NCBI RefSeq assembly: GCF_000374445.1
Contig: NZ_KB894415.1
Span: forward strand, 105,874 to 169,873
DNA length: 64,000 bases
Source of the DNA: Actinokineospora enzanensis DSM 44649
GTDB taxonomy: Bacteria > Actinomycetota > Actinomycetes > Mycobacteriales > Pseudonocardiaceae
Reading direction: 5' to 3'
Positions within the stretch are counted from its first letter, which is position 1. Every line of letters starts with the position of its first letter. Positions 1 to 8,300 of the stretch are shown piece by piece. The notes beneath the pieces were generated by a model that made no database searches, was not told the DNA's origin, and saw nothing but the letters and a program-made list of their open reading frames with translations. The position numbers and the translations under genes are program-made.

Positions 1-571
1 GCGGTGGGTACACGCGCAGGCCGCGCACGGCCGTGGGCTCGCATTGGGCCGGGTCGTAGTTCTGCACGTTGACGAACCCGACATCGGTCGACGCCGAGAC
101 GCCGGGCGCCAGCGACACCGGCGCGCCCTTGGTGCCGACCCGGTAGGCGGCTGGGCCGACCTGGTGGCCGTCGTCGCCCGCGACGTACGAGACGCCGGGG
201 AAGCCCTGGATGACGCAGGTGCGGGTGCCGGTGTTGGTGAAGACGAGCTTGCGGTAGACCGTGCCCGCCGCCGCGTCACCGTCGCGGATGGACAGCTTCA
301 GCTCGCCGGACTTGCAGTCCTCGGCGGCGCTGGTCTCCGGCTCCTGGCTCGGCTGGTCCGGCGCGGACGGCGCGGGGCCGGAGGACGTGGGGGCGGCGGT
401 CGGCTCGCTGGCCGTGGTCGACGCGCCGGGGGCCGCCGACTGTCCGGTCTGGACGGCCTGGCCACGGTCGCCGCACCCGCCCAGCGCGGTCACCAGGACC
501 AACCCGCCCACCAGGGCCGCCGCGCGGCGCGCCCGCCCGCCGATCACCCGCTTGTCAGTCACCCACCTCAT
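1..571 (-). CDS. DUF4232 lipoprotein, C-terminus cut by window edge
   Basis: The minus-strand frame from the ATG at 569-571 gives a basic N-terminus, a hydrophobic stretch and a lipobox (LVTALGGC), so this is probably a lipoprotein on the outer face of the membrane. A Ser/Thr/Pro-rich linker follows, then a beta-rich domain with CKSGELKLSIRD, FTNTGTRTCVIQGFPGVSYV and FVNVQNYDPAQC, which is the DUF4232 pattern of actinobacterial secreted proteins. The frame is still open at base 2, so the C-terminus lies outside. The function of DUF4232 is not known. The fold assignment rests on motif recognition only. Confidence 0.8.
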   Translation of the reverse strand, partial: MRWVTDKRVIGGRARRAAALVGGLVLVTALGGCGDRGQAVQTGQSAAPGASTTASEPTAAPTSSGPAPSAPDQPSQEPETSAAEDCKSGELKLSIRDGDAAAGTVYRKLVFTNTGTRTCVIQGFPGVSYVAGDDGHQVGPAAYRVGTKGAPVSLAPGVSASTDVGFVNVQNYDPAQCEPTAVRGLRVYPP

Positions 572-759
572 GCTTCCACGATGGGGCAATTTTCCACGCG
601 CCGCCACCCCGCGCGGGGTTCACAATGGGTCATTCGGGCTGGTAAGAATTGCCGCCCGTTCGGGGGTAGTTACCCGGCGAGACCGAACAGTAGCGTCGCC
701 GTCATGGCGGGGACCAGGTCATCAGCACGATTACCGGTCGCGAGCACGGGAGCGGCGGT

Positions 760-2112
760 TTGAGGTCGAGAACGGGACGGCGGACGGACCAGCGGCTCAA
801 CTGGCTGCTCGGCTCCAGCGCGTCGTCCAACCTGGGAGACGGCATCGGCAAGGTCGCGTTCCCGCTGCTCGGCGCCAGCCTGACCCGGGACCCGCTGCTC
901 ATCGCGGGCCTGTCCGCCACCTCGTTCCTGCCCTGGCTGCTGTTCGCGCTGGTCAGCGGCGCGCTGGTGGACCGGGTCGACCGGCGCAAGGCAATGCTGC
1001 TGGCGAACGCCTCACGCGCGGTCGTGGTCGGCCTGCTGACCGTGCTGGTGCTGTGTGACGCGGTGTCGATCTGGCTGCTGTACCTGCTCGCCCTGTTCAT
1101 CGGCACGGTCGAGACTGTCGCCGACAGCGCGGCCCAGGCGTTGATCCCGGCCGTGGTCGAACGGTCCGGTTTGGAATCCGCCAACGGCAAGCTGCAGGCC
1201 GCGGAGATCGTCGGACAGACCTTCCTCGGCGGTCCGCTGGGCAGCCTCACGTTCGCGGCGTTCGCGGCGCTGCCGTTCCTGCTCAACTCGGTCGGCTTCG
1301 CGCTCGCGGCCGTCTTCCTCATCGCTCTGCGCGGCAACTACCGACCACCCGCCGTCGGCCCCACGCCCAGGCTCCGCGTCCAACTCGGCGACGGGTTGCG
1401 CTGGCTGCGGGACAAGCCGCTGATGGTCCAATTCGTACTCTTCGCCGCCGCGCTGGCGCTGTGCTCCGAGCTGGCCCAGGGCATCCTGGTCCTCTACGGC
1501 CTCCAGGACCTCGGCCTCAACGACGCCGAATACGGTCTGCTGGCACTGGTCGGCGGGGTCGGCGGTCTACTCGGTGCGGCCGCCGCGGCCCGGCTGACCC
1601 GGTGGCTGCCGCGCCGGACCGTCCTCACCGGATCGGTGCTCGGCTGCGGGCTCGGCTTCGGGGTGATGGGCCTGGTGCCCAACCCATGGGTCGGCGGCGT
1701 GATGTTCGGCGTGTTCGCGTGCAGCGTGGTGGTGTTCAACGTGATCGCGGGCGCGCTGCGGCACGCGCTGATCCCCGAGCACCTGTTCGGCCGGGTGCTG
1801 GGCGTGTGGCGGACGGCGGTGTGGGGCGCGGTCCCGGTTGGCGCGATGCTCGGCGGCCTGCTGGCCGCCTGGCTGAGCACCCGGGCGGTGTTCCTGATCT
1901 CCGGCGGGCTGCAGCTGGTGGTGGCCGTCCTGCTCTGGGTGGTGCTGGGCAGGCACCGGGAAGCCATCGCCAGCCTGGACCAGGCCGACGACATCGAGAC
2001 CATCGCGGCCGTGGAGGTGGCGGCCGAGGTGCCGACCGCCCCCGAGGCCGTGCCCGGCGTGCCGCCGGTCGCCCCCCGGCACTCCGACGAAACCGCGACC
2101 GCCGGGGCCTGA
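760..2112 (+). CDS. MFS transporter, EntS/TMEffluxBG-like
   Basis: A 450-residue polytopic membrane protein with about 12 hydrophobic segments. The loop motif GALVDRVDRRK (residues 68-77) after the second segment is the MFS motif A. The N-terminal LLGSSASSNLGDGIGKVAF resembles the enterobactin-exporter-like branch of small-molecule effluxers. The TTG start at 760 is chosen because the next residues reach straight into the first membrane segment and GGGAG lies about 7 bases upstream. The C-terminal 40 residues are an acidic, Ala/Pro-rich cytoplasmic tail. The substrate cannot be told; no siderophore genes are nearby. Confidence 0.85.
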   Translation: MRSRTGRRTDQRLNWLLGSSASSNLGDGIGKVAFPLLGASLTRDPLLIAGLSATSFLPWLLFALVSGALVDRVDRRKAMLLANASRAVVVGLLTVLVLCDAVSIWLLYLLALFIGTVETVADSAAQALIPAVVERSGLESANGKLQAAEIVGQTFLGGPLGSLTFAAFAALPFLLNSVGFALAAVFLIALRGNYRPPAVGPTPRLRVQLGDGLRWLRDKPLMVQFVLFAAALALCSELAQGILVLYGLQDLGLNDAEYGLLALVGGVGGLLGAAAAARLTRWLPRRTVLTGSVLGCGLGFGVMGLVPNPWVGGVMFGVFACSVVVFNVIAGALRHALIPEHLFGRVLGVWRTAVWGAVPVGAMLGGLLAAWLSTRAVFLISGGLQLVVAVLLWVVLGRHREAIASLDQADDIETIAAVEVAAEVPTAPEAVPGVPPVAPRHSDETATAGA

Positions 2113-2120
2113 CACGAACC

Positions 2121-2152
2121 GGGGGCGGCCCCGGAACACCGGCACCGCCCCC
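2121..2152. terminator. Bidirectional hairpin terminator
   Basis: GGGGGCGG and CCGCCCCC pair around a short inner hairpin (CGG/CCG). It sits between the stop of the plus-strand MFS gene and the stop of the minus-strand ABC permease gene, where both transcripts end. There is no clear T-tract. Confidence 0.5.
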
Positions 2153-2166
2153 GCTGTTGCAGACCG

Positions 2167-2976
2167 CTACTTGCTGGCCACCTTGCGGTACTTGGCCACC
2201 GCGATCGGCATGAAGATCACCAGAACCACCACACAGGACAGGATCGCGTAGAGCACGGTGTGGTGCGCGGGCCAGACATCCGACCGACCGAGCACCCCGG
2301 TGGGGCGCGCGTTGCCGAACAGCTCGCGGGCGGCGTCGGCCACCGCGGTGACCGGGTTCCACTCGGCGATCACCTTCAGCGGCCCCGGCATGCTCGACGC
2401 GGACACGAACGCCGACGAGATGAAGGTGACCGGGAACATCCAGATGAAGCCCGCGCTCTGCGCGACCTGGACGCTGCCCGCCACCAGACCGATCCACGCG
2501 CCGATCCAGGACATCGCGAACGAGAACCCGAGCAGCAGCAGGTAGCCGCCGATCGCGTCCAGGAAGCTGCCCCGGATGCGCCAGCCGACCAGCAGGCCGC
2601 ACAGCGACATCACCAGCAGCCCGATCGCGCTGACCACCAGGTCGGAGGCGGTGCGGCCGATGAGCACGGCCGCCCGCGCCATGGGCAGCGAGCGGAACCG
2701 GTCGATGACGCCCTTCTCCAGGTCGGCCGCCATGCCGATGGTGGTGTACGCGGAGTTGAACGCCACCGTCTGGGCGAAGATGCCGCCCATCAGGAACTCC
2801 CGGTACACCGCCGGGTCGTTGCCGATGCTGCCCGCGAACACGAACGCGAACAGCAGCACGAACATGATGGGCTGCAGGGTGGCGCCGAGCAGCAGGTCGG
2901 GCTGGCGGCGCACGTTCATCAGGTTGCGCCAGGTGACCACGCCGCTGTCGCGGGTGCCCGCGGTGAGGACGCTCAT
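2167..2976 (-). CDS. ABC-2 type permease, DrrB-like
   Basis: This 269-residue membrane protein has about six hydrophobic segments typical of ABC-2 permeases, including FVLLFAFVFAGSIG after TWRNLMNVRRQPDLL near the N-terminus. It follows the ATPase gene on the same strand, and the stop of one overlaps the start of the other at base 2976, so the two are co-translated. The pair forms a DrrAB-type exporter as known for daunorubicin or lipid export and multidrug resistance. The cargo is unknown, and no regulator or biosynthetic genes adjoin it. Confidence 0.88.
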   Translation of the reverse strand: MSVLTAGTRDSGVVTWRNLMNVRRQPDLLLGATLQPIMFVLLFAFVFAGSIGNDPAVYREFLMGGIFAQTVAFNSAYTTIGMAADLEKGVIDRFRSLPMARAAVLIGRTASDLVVSAIGLLVMSLCGLLVGWRIRGSFLDAIGGYLLLLGFSFAMSWIGAWIGLVAGSVQVAQSAGFIWMFPVTFISSAFVSASSMPGPLKVIAEWNPVTAVADAARELFGNARPTGVLGRSDVWPAHHTVLYAILSCVVVLVIFMPIAVAKYRKVASK

Positions 2977-3992
2977 CAGGACTGCTCCTTCCGCGCCTTG
3001 CGGCCCTTGCGCTTGCCCTCGGCTTCCGGGGCCGCCTCCTCGGCGATATGGCCGGTGAGGGAGAGGAAGACGTCGTCCAGCGTGGGCCGGTGCAGCGCCA
3101 CGTCGAGCACGCTCACGTTCTCCTGGTCGAGCCTGCGCAGCGCCTCCACCAGCGCCTTCGGCCCGGTGTCGACCCGGACCTGGACCCGCCGCTGGTGGTC
3201 CTCCACGGTCGGCTCGTCCGCGCCCACCTCGGCCAGCACGATCTTGGTGACCGGGATCTCGGCCGGGTCGGCCACCACGATCTCCAGCCGCTCGCCGCCC
3301 ACCTGGGCCTTGAGCTGGTCGGCGGTGCCGCTGGCGATGACCTTGCCGTGGTCGATGACCAGGATGGTGTCGGCCAGCTGGTCCGCCTCCTCCAGGTACT
3401 GGGTGGTGAGCAGCACGGTCGCGCCGTCCGCGACCAGCTCACCGATGACGTCCCAGGTGTCCATCCGGCCGCGCGGGTCCAGCCCTGTGGTCGGCTCGTC
3501 CAGCACGACCACGGCGGGCTCCGCGACCAGCGCACCCGCCAGGTCGAGCCTGCGCCGCATGCCGCCGGAGTAGGTACGGGCCGGACGGTCGCCCGCGTCC
3601 TTCAGCCGGAACCGGCTGATCAGCTCACGGGCCCGGGTGGCCGCGTCGGTACGACTCTTGCCGTAGAGCCTGCCGACCATGAACAGGTTCTCGTAGCCGG
3701 TGAGATGCTCATCGACGGCCGCGTACTGCCCCGACAACCCGATCGAGCGACGCACCGCGTCCGGGTCGGTGAGCACATCGTGGCCCGCGATGAACGCCGT
3801 GCCCGAGTCGGGTCTGAGCAATGTGGTCAAAATGCGGACAGTGGTCGTCTTACCGGCACCGTTGGGCCCCAGCAGACCGAGCACCGTGCCCGCCGGTATC
3901 TCCAGGTCGACCCCGTCCAACGCACGAGTCGACCCAAAAGTCTTCACCAACGACTCCGCACGCACAGCGATCGAGGACGTGGGCGGGGGCAT
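2976..3992 (-). CDS. ABC transporter ATPase, DrrA-like
   Basis: A 338-residue cytoplasmic ATPase. The Walker A motif GPNGAGKTT is at residues 42-50, the signature YSGGMRRR at 141-148 and Walker B VVVLDEP at 161-167, followed by TTGLDPRGR. A DUF4162-like C-terminal domain and a basic tail (KRKGRKARKEQS) follow. Order and spacing match DrrA-type ATPases that energise a separate ABC-2 permease, here the gene immediately downstream. The start ATG at 3990-3992 is followed by MPPPTSSIAVRAESL, giving the usual length. Confidence 0.92.
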   Translation of the reverse strand: MPPPTSSIAVRAESLVKTFGSTRALDGVDLEIPAGTVLGLLGPNGAGKTTTVRILTTLLRPDSGTAFIAGHDVLTDPDAVRRSIGLSGQYAAVDEHLTGYENLFMVGRLYGKSRTDAATRARELISRFRLKDAGDRPARTYSGGMRRRLDLAGALVAEPAVVVLDEPTTGLDPRGRMDTWDVIGELVADGATVLLTTQYLEEADQLADTILVIDHGKVIASGTADQLKAQVGGERLEIVVADPAEIPVTKIVLAEVGADEPTVEDHQRRVQVRVDTGPKALVEALRRLDQENVSVLDVALHRPTLDDVFLSLTGHIAEEAAPEAEGKRKGRKARKEQS

Positions 3993-4080
3993 AAGCCCTC
4001 CCTGACATAGTCCGAATAAGTACGCGCCGCAGGGTAGCCCCCCACCCTGACACTGTGCTTTTGCTCGGCTTCGCCTCGCG

Positions 4081-4173
4081 GCGGGATCGCCTTCAGCCGG
4101 TCTCTTCCCGCCCGATCACGTGCGGCCCGGGGGCCGAACGCGATCGGGCGGGAAGAGACCGGCGCGATCCCGC
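4081..4173. repeat. Long near-perfect inverted repeat (hairpin or cruciform)
   Basis: The inner arms, 4096-4117 and 4142-4163, are perfectly complementary over 22 bases. The outer arms, 4081-4090 and 4164-4173, are complementary over 10 bases, with a 5-base bulge (CTTCA) on the left only. The 24-base loop can form a small hairpin of its own (CGGCCC/GGGCCG type). It lies downstream of the phosphatase gene and upstream of drrA, all on the minus strand. It may terminate the upstream transcript, or be a palindromic repeat unit; there is no T-tract. Confidence 0.85.
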
Positions 4174-4200
4174 GTGGTGGTCCAGTTAGGGGTGGCTGAG

Positions 4201-4245
4201 TTGGGGGTGGGTGGGTTGGGGTGGGTGGGTTGGGGTGGGTGGGTT
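4201..4245 (+). repeat. G-rich tandem repeat, potential G-quadruplex
   Basis: Three tandem copies of a 14-base unit, TTGGGGTGGGTGGG, with one extra G in the first copy. This gives nine runs of three or more G on the plus strand, with loops of one or two bases. The tract ends just before the stop codon of the phosphatase gene (4251). Intramolecular quadruplex formation is a prediction from the sequence pattern. Confidence 0.8.
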
Positions 4246-4250
4246 CCGCG

Positions 4251-4859
4251 CTAAATCTGCACACCAGTCCACTCAAGACAGTGCCACCCAGCACTCCGCA
4301 GCTCCAGCAGCACATGCCCCGTATTAGGCAACAGCTTCACCTCAGCCAGCTGCGCCCCAACATTGTCCGACAACCACTCCGCCCCCAACCGGATGATCCC
4401 ACCATGGCTCACCACCACAACCAGACCATCCGAATGAGACTGTCGAATTCCCCCGATCGCGCCAAGGTAGCGCTCCCGAATCCGCCCCCCGGTCTCCCCT
4501 TCGGCCATCCCGACGTCGAGATCACCTCTCGTCCACCGCGTGTACATCTCACCGAACTGCCGTAACGCCGCCTCGTCGGAGCGCCCCTCCAACTCCCCGA
4601 CCGAGACCTCATGCAGACCGTCCACAACCTCGACAGTCAACCCATGCCGCTTGGCCACCGGCGCCGCAGTCTCCTGCGCCCGCAACGCCACACTGGCATA
4701 CACCGCCACTACCCGCTCGTCACCGAGCCGCTCCGCCAGCGCATGGGCCTGCCTACGACCCATCTTGGTCAACGGCGGACCAGGCGGCCGCGTATCCAGC
4801 GCGTGTCGCACATTGGAGGCAGTCTCACCATGCCGGATCAACATGATCCGCAGACTCAC
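4251..4859 (-). CDS. Histidine phosphatase family protein
   Basis: A 202-residue cytoplasmic protein of the phosphoglycerate-mutase-like superfamily. The N-terminal LRIMLIRHGETASN carries the catalytic RHG histidine, and VVVVSHGGIIRL carries the second conserved histidine. The GTG start at 4859 overlaps the TGA of the upstream prephenate dehydratase gene (GTGA), so the pair is translationally coupled. The same neighbour pair is common in actinobacteria. The substrate is not deducible: it could be a phosphosugar or another phosphometabolite. Confidence 0.9.
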   Translation of the reverse strand: MSLRIMLIRHGETASNVRHALDTRPPGPPLTKMGRRQAHALAERLGDERVVAVYASVALRAQETAAPVAKRHGLTVEVVDGLHEVSVGELEGRSDEAALRQFGEMYTRWTRGDLDVGMAEGETGGRIRERYLGAIGGIRQSHSDGLVVVVSHGGIIRLGAEWLSDNVGAQLAEVKLLPNTGHVLLELRSAGWHCLEWTGVQI

Positions 4860-5800
4860 ACGTCCTCCCCACGCAGGATCGCGCCCACCCAGTGATCCGA
4901 GTCCGCATAGTCCGACTCACGGTTAGGCGCCACAACATCAGCAACCAACCTTTCCCCACCCGCCCAGCCCTCTGCACCTTCCGCCTTCGGATACGACCCC
5001 AAGAAGACCACCCGCTGACTACGCCGACGCAGCGCAGCCAACGCCCCAGCCACCCGCTGCTCCCGGATATGCCCATCAAAGTCCAGGTAGAACCGATATT
5101 CCCCAAACCGGTTACGCAGCGGGCGGGACTCGATCCTGGTCAGGTTGATACCGCGGGTGGCCAGCTCAGTGAGCACCACAGCCAGCTCCCCCGGCCGATG
5201 CGAGACCACGACGATCACCGACGTGCGGTCCGCCCCGGACGGCTCGGCGACCGGTCGCGGACGTGACAGCAGCAGGAACCGCGTGATCGCGTCCGGCTCG
5301 TCGGCGACGTCGGTGGCCAGCTCGGCCAGCGGGTAGTGACTCAGTGCGACCGGCGCGGTCACCGCCGCGTCGAACTCGCCGTCGCGCACCCCCACCGCGG
5401 CCGCGGCCGTGGAGCTCGCCGCGCGTCGGGCGGCGTCCGGCAGGTTCGTCCGCAACCAACGGTCGACCTGGGCCAGCGCGTGCGGGTGGCTGGCGACCGA
5501 GCGCACATCGGCGGCCGCGGTGCCGGGGCGCACCAGGATGGAGAAGCGGATCGGCAGCAGGTGCTCGCCGAGAGCGACGACCGGCGGGCCGTCGGCGGCC
5601 AGCGCGTCCATGGTCGCCGAGACCGCGCCCTCGACCGAGTTCTCCACCGGCACGCAGGCCAGCTCGACCTGCCCGGAGCGCACCGCGGCGACCGCGTCCG
5701 GCGTGGTGGGCAGGGGCACGAACGCCGCGTCCGGGGCCAGCGCGCGGGCGGCCTGCTCGGTGAATGTTCCCTCTGGCCCGAAGTAGGCGAGTCTCGGCAC
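4856..5800 (-). CDS. pheA: Prephenate dehydratase with ACT domain
   Basis: Converts prephenate to phenylpyruvate, the last committed step to phenylalanine, in the cytoplasm. This is the 314-residue monofunctional form. The catalytic domain starts PRLAYFGPEGTFTEQAA, has the substrate-site motif TRF at residues 173-175, and is followed by an ACT regulatory domain with ESRP (224-227) and the GALA-like GELA (204-207), which bind phenylalanine for feedback inhibition. I chose the GTG at 5800 because it gives the usual N-terminus; a GTG at 5809 is also in frame. It overlaps the downstream phosphatase gene by 4 bases. Confidence 0.95.
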   Translation of the reverse strand: MPRLAYFGPEGTFTEQAARALAPDAAFVPLPTTPDAVAAVRSGQVELACVPVENSVEGAVSATMDALAADGPPVVALGEHLLPIRFSILVRPGTAAADVRSVASHPHALAQVDRWLRTNLPDAARRAASSTAAAAVGVRDGEFDAAVTAPVALSHYPLAELATDVADEPDAITRFLLLSRPRPVAEPSGADRTSVIVVVSHRPGELAVVLTELATRGINLTRIESRPLRNRFGEYRFYLDFDGHIREQRVAGALAALRRRSQRVVFLGSYPKAEGAEGWAGGERLVADVVAPNRESDYADSDHWVGAILRGEDV

Positions 5801-5884
5801 GCGGCCCACAGTACGCAGGCCGGACACCTGGATGAGATGTGGCGGTTGCCAAACGGCGGTTACCCCCAGTGTCCCTTTGGTGTC

Positions 5885-6499
5885 ATGCTGGAGACCGTGA
5901 CCGCGGATTCGGAGACCGAGACAGCGGCGGCCCCCCGCCCGGTGTCCGGTGCGCTCGAACTGGTCCTGTGCGCGGTCAGCGAGCCCCTTGCCGCCGCCTG
6001 GGACACCGCGGCCGAAGGGCGCCCCCAGCTGCGGGTGCACCGTGGGTCGGTCCTGGACGTGGCCGCGCACGCGGTCGTCTCCCCGGCCAATTCGTACGGT
6101 TACATGCGCGGCGGCATCGACGCCACATACACACACGTGTTCCCCGCCATCGAGCAGCGGGTGCGCAGTGCGGTCCTGGCCTACCACGGCGGCGAGCTGC
6201 CCGTCGGCGAGGCGCTGATCGTGCCCACCGGCGCGGGCAGGCCGGGCTGGCTAATCACCGCGCCTACTATGCGCGAACCCGCGCAGACCCTGGCCGCCGA
6301 GACGGTGCACCCCTACCTGGCCGCGCGCGCCGTGTTCCGGTTGTGGCGCGACGGCGCATTGGACGATGGCAGACCCGTGCGCTCGGTGGTCAGCACGATC
6401 GCGACACCGGGCCTGGGCACCGGGGTTGGCGGGGTACCGCCCGAGGTGTGCGCCCGCCAGGTCGCCGCCGCCTGGGACGCGGTCTTCGCCGACAACTGA
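5885..6499 (+). CDS. Macro domain (ADP-ribose binding) protein
   Basis: A 204-residue protein with a macro domain. [20 protein letters not shown] (about residues 51-70) followed by YGYMRGGID is the ADP-ribose-binding segment, and [15 protein letters not shown] is the distal phosphate loop. Such proteins bind or hydrolyse ADP-ribose derivatives; the substrate here is unknown. The first 20 residues are acidic and probably disordered. It is transcribed away from pheA, with 84 bases between the two start codons. The ATG at 5885 is the first start that leaves the domain intact. Confidence 0.88.
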   Translation: MLETVTADSETETAAAPRPVSGALELVLCAVSEPLAAAWDTAAEGRPQLRVHRGSVLDVAAHAVVSPANSYGYMRGGIDATYTHVFPAIEQRVRSAVLAYHGGELPVGEALIVPTGAGRPGWLITAPTMREPAQTLAAETVHPYLAARAVFRLWRDGALDDGRPVRSVVSTIATPGLGTGVGGVPPEVCARQVAAAWDAVFADN

Positions 6500-6725
6500 G
6501 CGCACACGTTTGCCATCGGGCATCAACCCGTGGTGTTCATTTCCCGTTAGAGCGGGCCGCACTGTCTCATGGACACGGTGTTCAACGCGACGTCATGTGC
6601 GCCACACCCCTGGTCCCACTATCGGTGCAGTCGGTCACAGCGCGAACCCCACCCGAACACCTACGTTGACCACGGTACGTACCACCCCCGGTACGCCCCA
6701 CCCCCGGCGTGAGGGAGCCCCACAG

Positions 6726-7661
6726 ATGGCGCGGGTGCGCGAGCTGAGCCCCTATGTGGAACTGCGCCGCGAGCAGTGGCGCGAACTGCGCGAGTCGACA
6801 CCGCTACCACTGACCCTCGACGAACTGGTGGCGTTGCGCGGCCTCGGCGACCCGGTCGACCTGGAAGAGGTCGTCGACGTCTACCTGCCGCTGTCCCGAC
6901 TGATCTCGCTGCAGGTGGCGGCCCGGCAACGGCTGTACAGCTCGACCGTGGAGTTCCTCGGCGAGGACAGCCGCACGGCGGCCAAGGTGCCGTTCGTGAT
7001 CGGCATCGCGGGCAGCGTCGCGGTCGGCAAGTCCACCACCGCCCGCCTCCTGCGCCTGCTGCTCGCCCGGTGGCCCGATCACCCACACGTGGATCTGGTG
7101 ACCACGGACGGCTTCCTCTACTCGAAGGCCGAACTGACCCGCCGCGACCTGATGAGCCGCAAGGGCTTCCCGGAAAGCTACGACCGCCGAGCCCTCCTGC
7201 GGTTCGTGTCCGAGGTGAAGTCCGGCGCCGAGGAGGTGCGCGCGCCTGTCTACTCGCACCTGGCGTACGACATCGTGCCCGACGAGGAGCAGATCGTGCG
7301 CAGGCCGGACATCCTCATCGTGGAGGGCCTGAACGTCCTGCAACCCGCCACCCGCCTGGCGGTCTCCGACCTGTTCGACTTCTCGATCTACGTCGACGCC
7401 CACTCCGACGACATAGAACGCTGGTACATCGACCGCTTCCTCGCCCTACGCGGCACCGCGTTCGCCGACCCGGCCTCACACTTCCACCACTACGCCGAAC
7501 TGACCGACGAGCAAGCACGGGCCGAGGCGACCCGGCTGTGGCGGCAGATCAACGAGCCGAACCTGGTCAGCAACATCCTGCCCACCCGCCCCCGAGCCAC
7601 CCTGGTCCTGCGCAAGGGCCCGGACCACCGGATCAGCCGCGTCCGACTCCGTAAGCTCTGA
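6726..7661 (+). CDS. coaA: Pantothenate kinase type I
   Basis: Phosphorylates pantothenate with ATP, the first and controlling step of coenzyme A synthesis. The protein has 311 residues, the normal length. The P-loop [12 protein letters not shown] lies at residues 93-104; VTTDGFLY and the [12 protein letters not shown] segment are the pantothenate-binding signatures of the bacterial CoaA family. The start ATG at 6726 gives [15 protein letters not shown], the family's usual N-terminus. GGAG about 10 bases upstream can serve as ribosome site. The next gene starts 4 bases after the stop. Confidence 0.96.
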   Translation: MARVRELSPYVELRREQWRELRESTPLPLTLDELVALRGLGDPVDLEEVVDVYLPLSRLISLQVAARQRLYSSTVEFLGEDSRTAAKVPFVIGIAGSVAVGKSTTARLLRLLLARWPDHPHVDLVTTDGFLYSKAELTRRDLMSRKGFPESYDRRALLRFVSEVKSGAEEVRAPVYSHLAYDIVPDEEQIVRRPDILIVEGLNVLQPATRLAVSDLFDFSIYVDAHSDDIERWYIDRFLALRGTAFADPASHFHHYAELTDEQARAEATRLWRQINEPNLVSNILPTRPRATLVLRKGPDHRISRVRLRKL

Positions 7662-7664
7662 CCC

Positions 7665-8294
7665 GTGATCCGGGTACTGCTGGTCGACGACCACGAGGTC
7701 GTCCGCAGAGGCCTGCGCGACCTACTCGACGGCGAGAAGGGCATCGAGGTCACCGCCCAGGCAGGCTCGGTCTCCGAAGCCCTGGTCCGCGCCAACGCCA
7801 CCCCGATCGACGTGGCAGTGGTGGACGTCCGCCTCCCGGACGGCGACGGCGTATCCCTGTGCCGCTCCCTGCGCGCCCTCCCGACTCCCCCGGCCTGCCT
7901 GGTCCTGACCGCCTTCGACGACGAGCAGGCCCTGGTTGAGGCCATCATGGCAGGCGCGGCTGGCTACCTGCTGAAACAGGTACGCGGCCAGGACCTCGTC
8001 AACGCGGTCCGTGAGGTGGCGGCGGGTCGTTCCCTGTTGGATCCGGTGACCACGGCCCGGGTGCTGGAACGCATGCGGCGCAAGGATGAACTGGCTTCGT
8101 TCACCGAGCGAGAGCGGGAAGTGCTCTCGCTGATCGGCGAGGGATTGTCCAACCGGGAGATCGCGGAACGGATGTTCCTGGCCGAGAAGACAGTGAAGAA
8201 CTATGTGACGTCGGTCCTCGCCAAACTCGGTCTGGCCCGCCGCACCCAAGCTGTCGCCTGGATCGCCCGCAGACAACAGGGCCAACAACGCTGA
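7665..8294 (+). CDS. NarL/LuxR response regulator, DosR (DevR)-like
   Basis: A 209-residue response regulator. The receiver domain begins MIRVLLVDDHEVVRRGL; the acidic pocket is DDHE and the likely phospho-acceptor is Asp54 in VVDVRLPDG. The C-terminal LuxR helix-turn-helix (about residues 145-200) reads SLIGEGLSNREIAERMFLAE followed by KTVKNYVTSVLAKLG. Layout and wording closely follow mycobacterial DevR/DosR, the hypoxia and nitric-oxide regulator. It faces the gene for a GAF histidine kinase, its probable partner, 6 bases away, and the cytochrome bd genes lie just beyond. A link to oxygen control is inference. Confidence 0.9.
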   Translation: MIRVLLVDDHEVVRRGLRDLLDGEKGIEVTAQAGSVSEALVRANATPIDVAVVDVRLPDGDGVSLCRSLRALPTPPACLVLTAFDDEQALVEAIMAGAAGYLLKQVRGQDLVNAVREVAAGRSLLDPVTTARVLERMRRKDELASFTEREREVLSLIGEGLSNREIAERMFLAEKTVKNYVTSVLAKLGLARRTQAVAWIARRQQGQQR

Positions 8295-8300
8295 GCCCGC

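Noticed and set aside
2167..3992. Antibiotic self-resistance transporter as a marker of a nearby biosynthetic cluster
   Set aside because: DrrAB-like pairs are widespread, and no biosynthetic genes lie in the flanking sequence.
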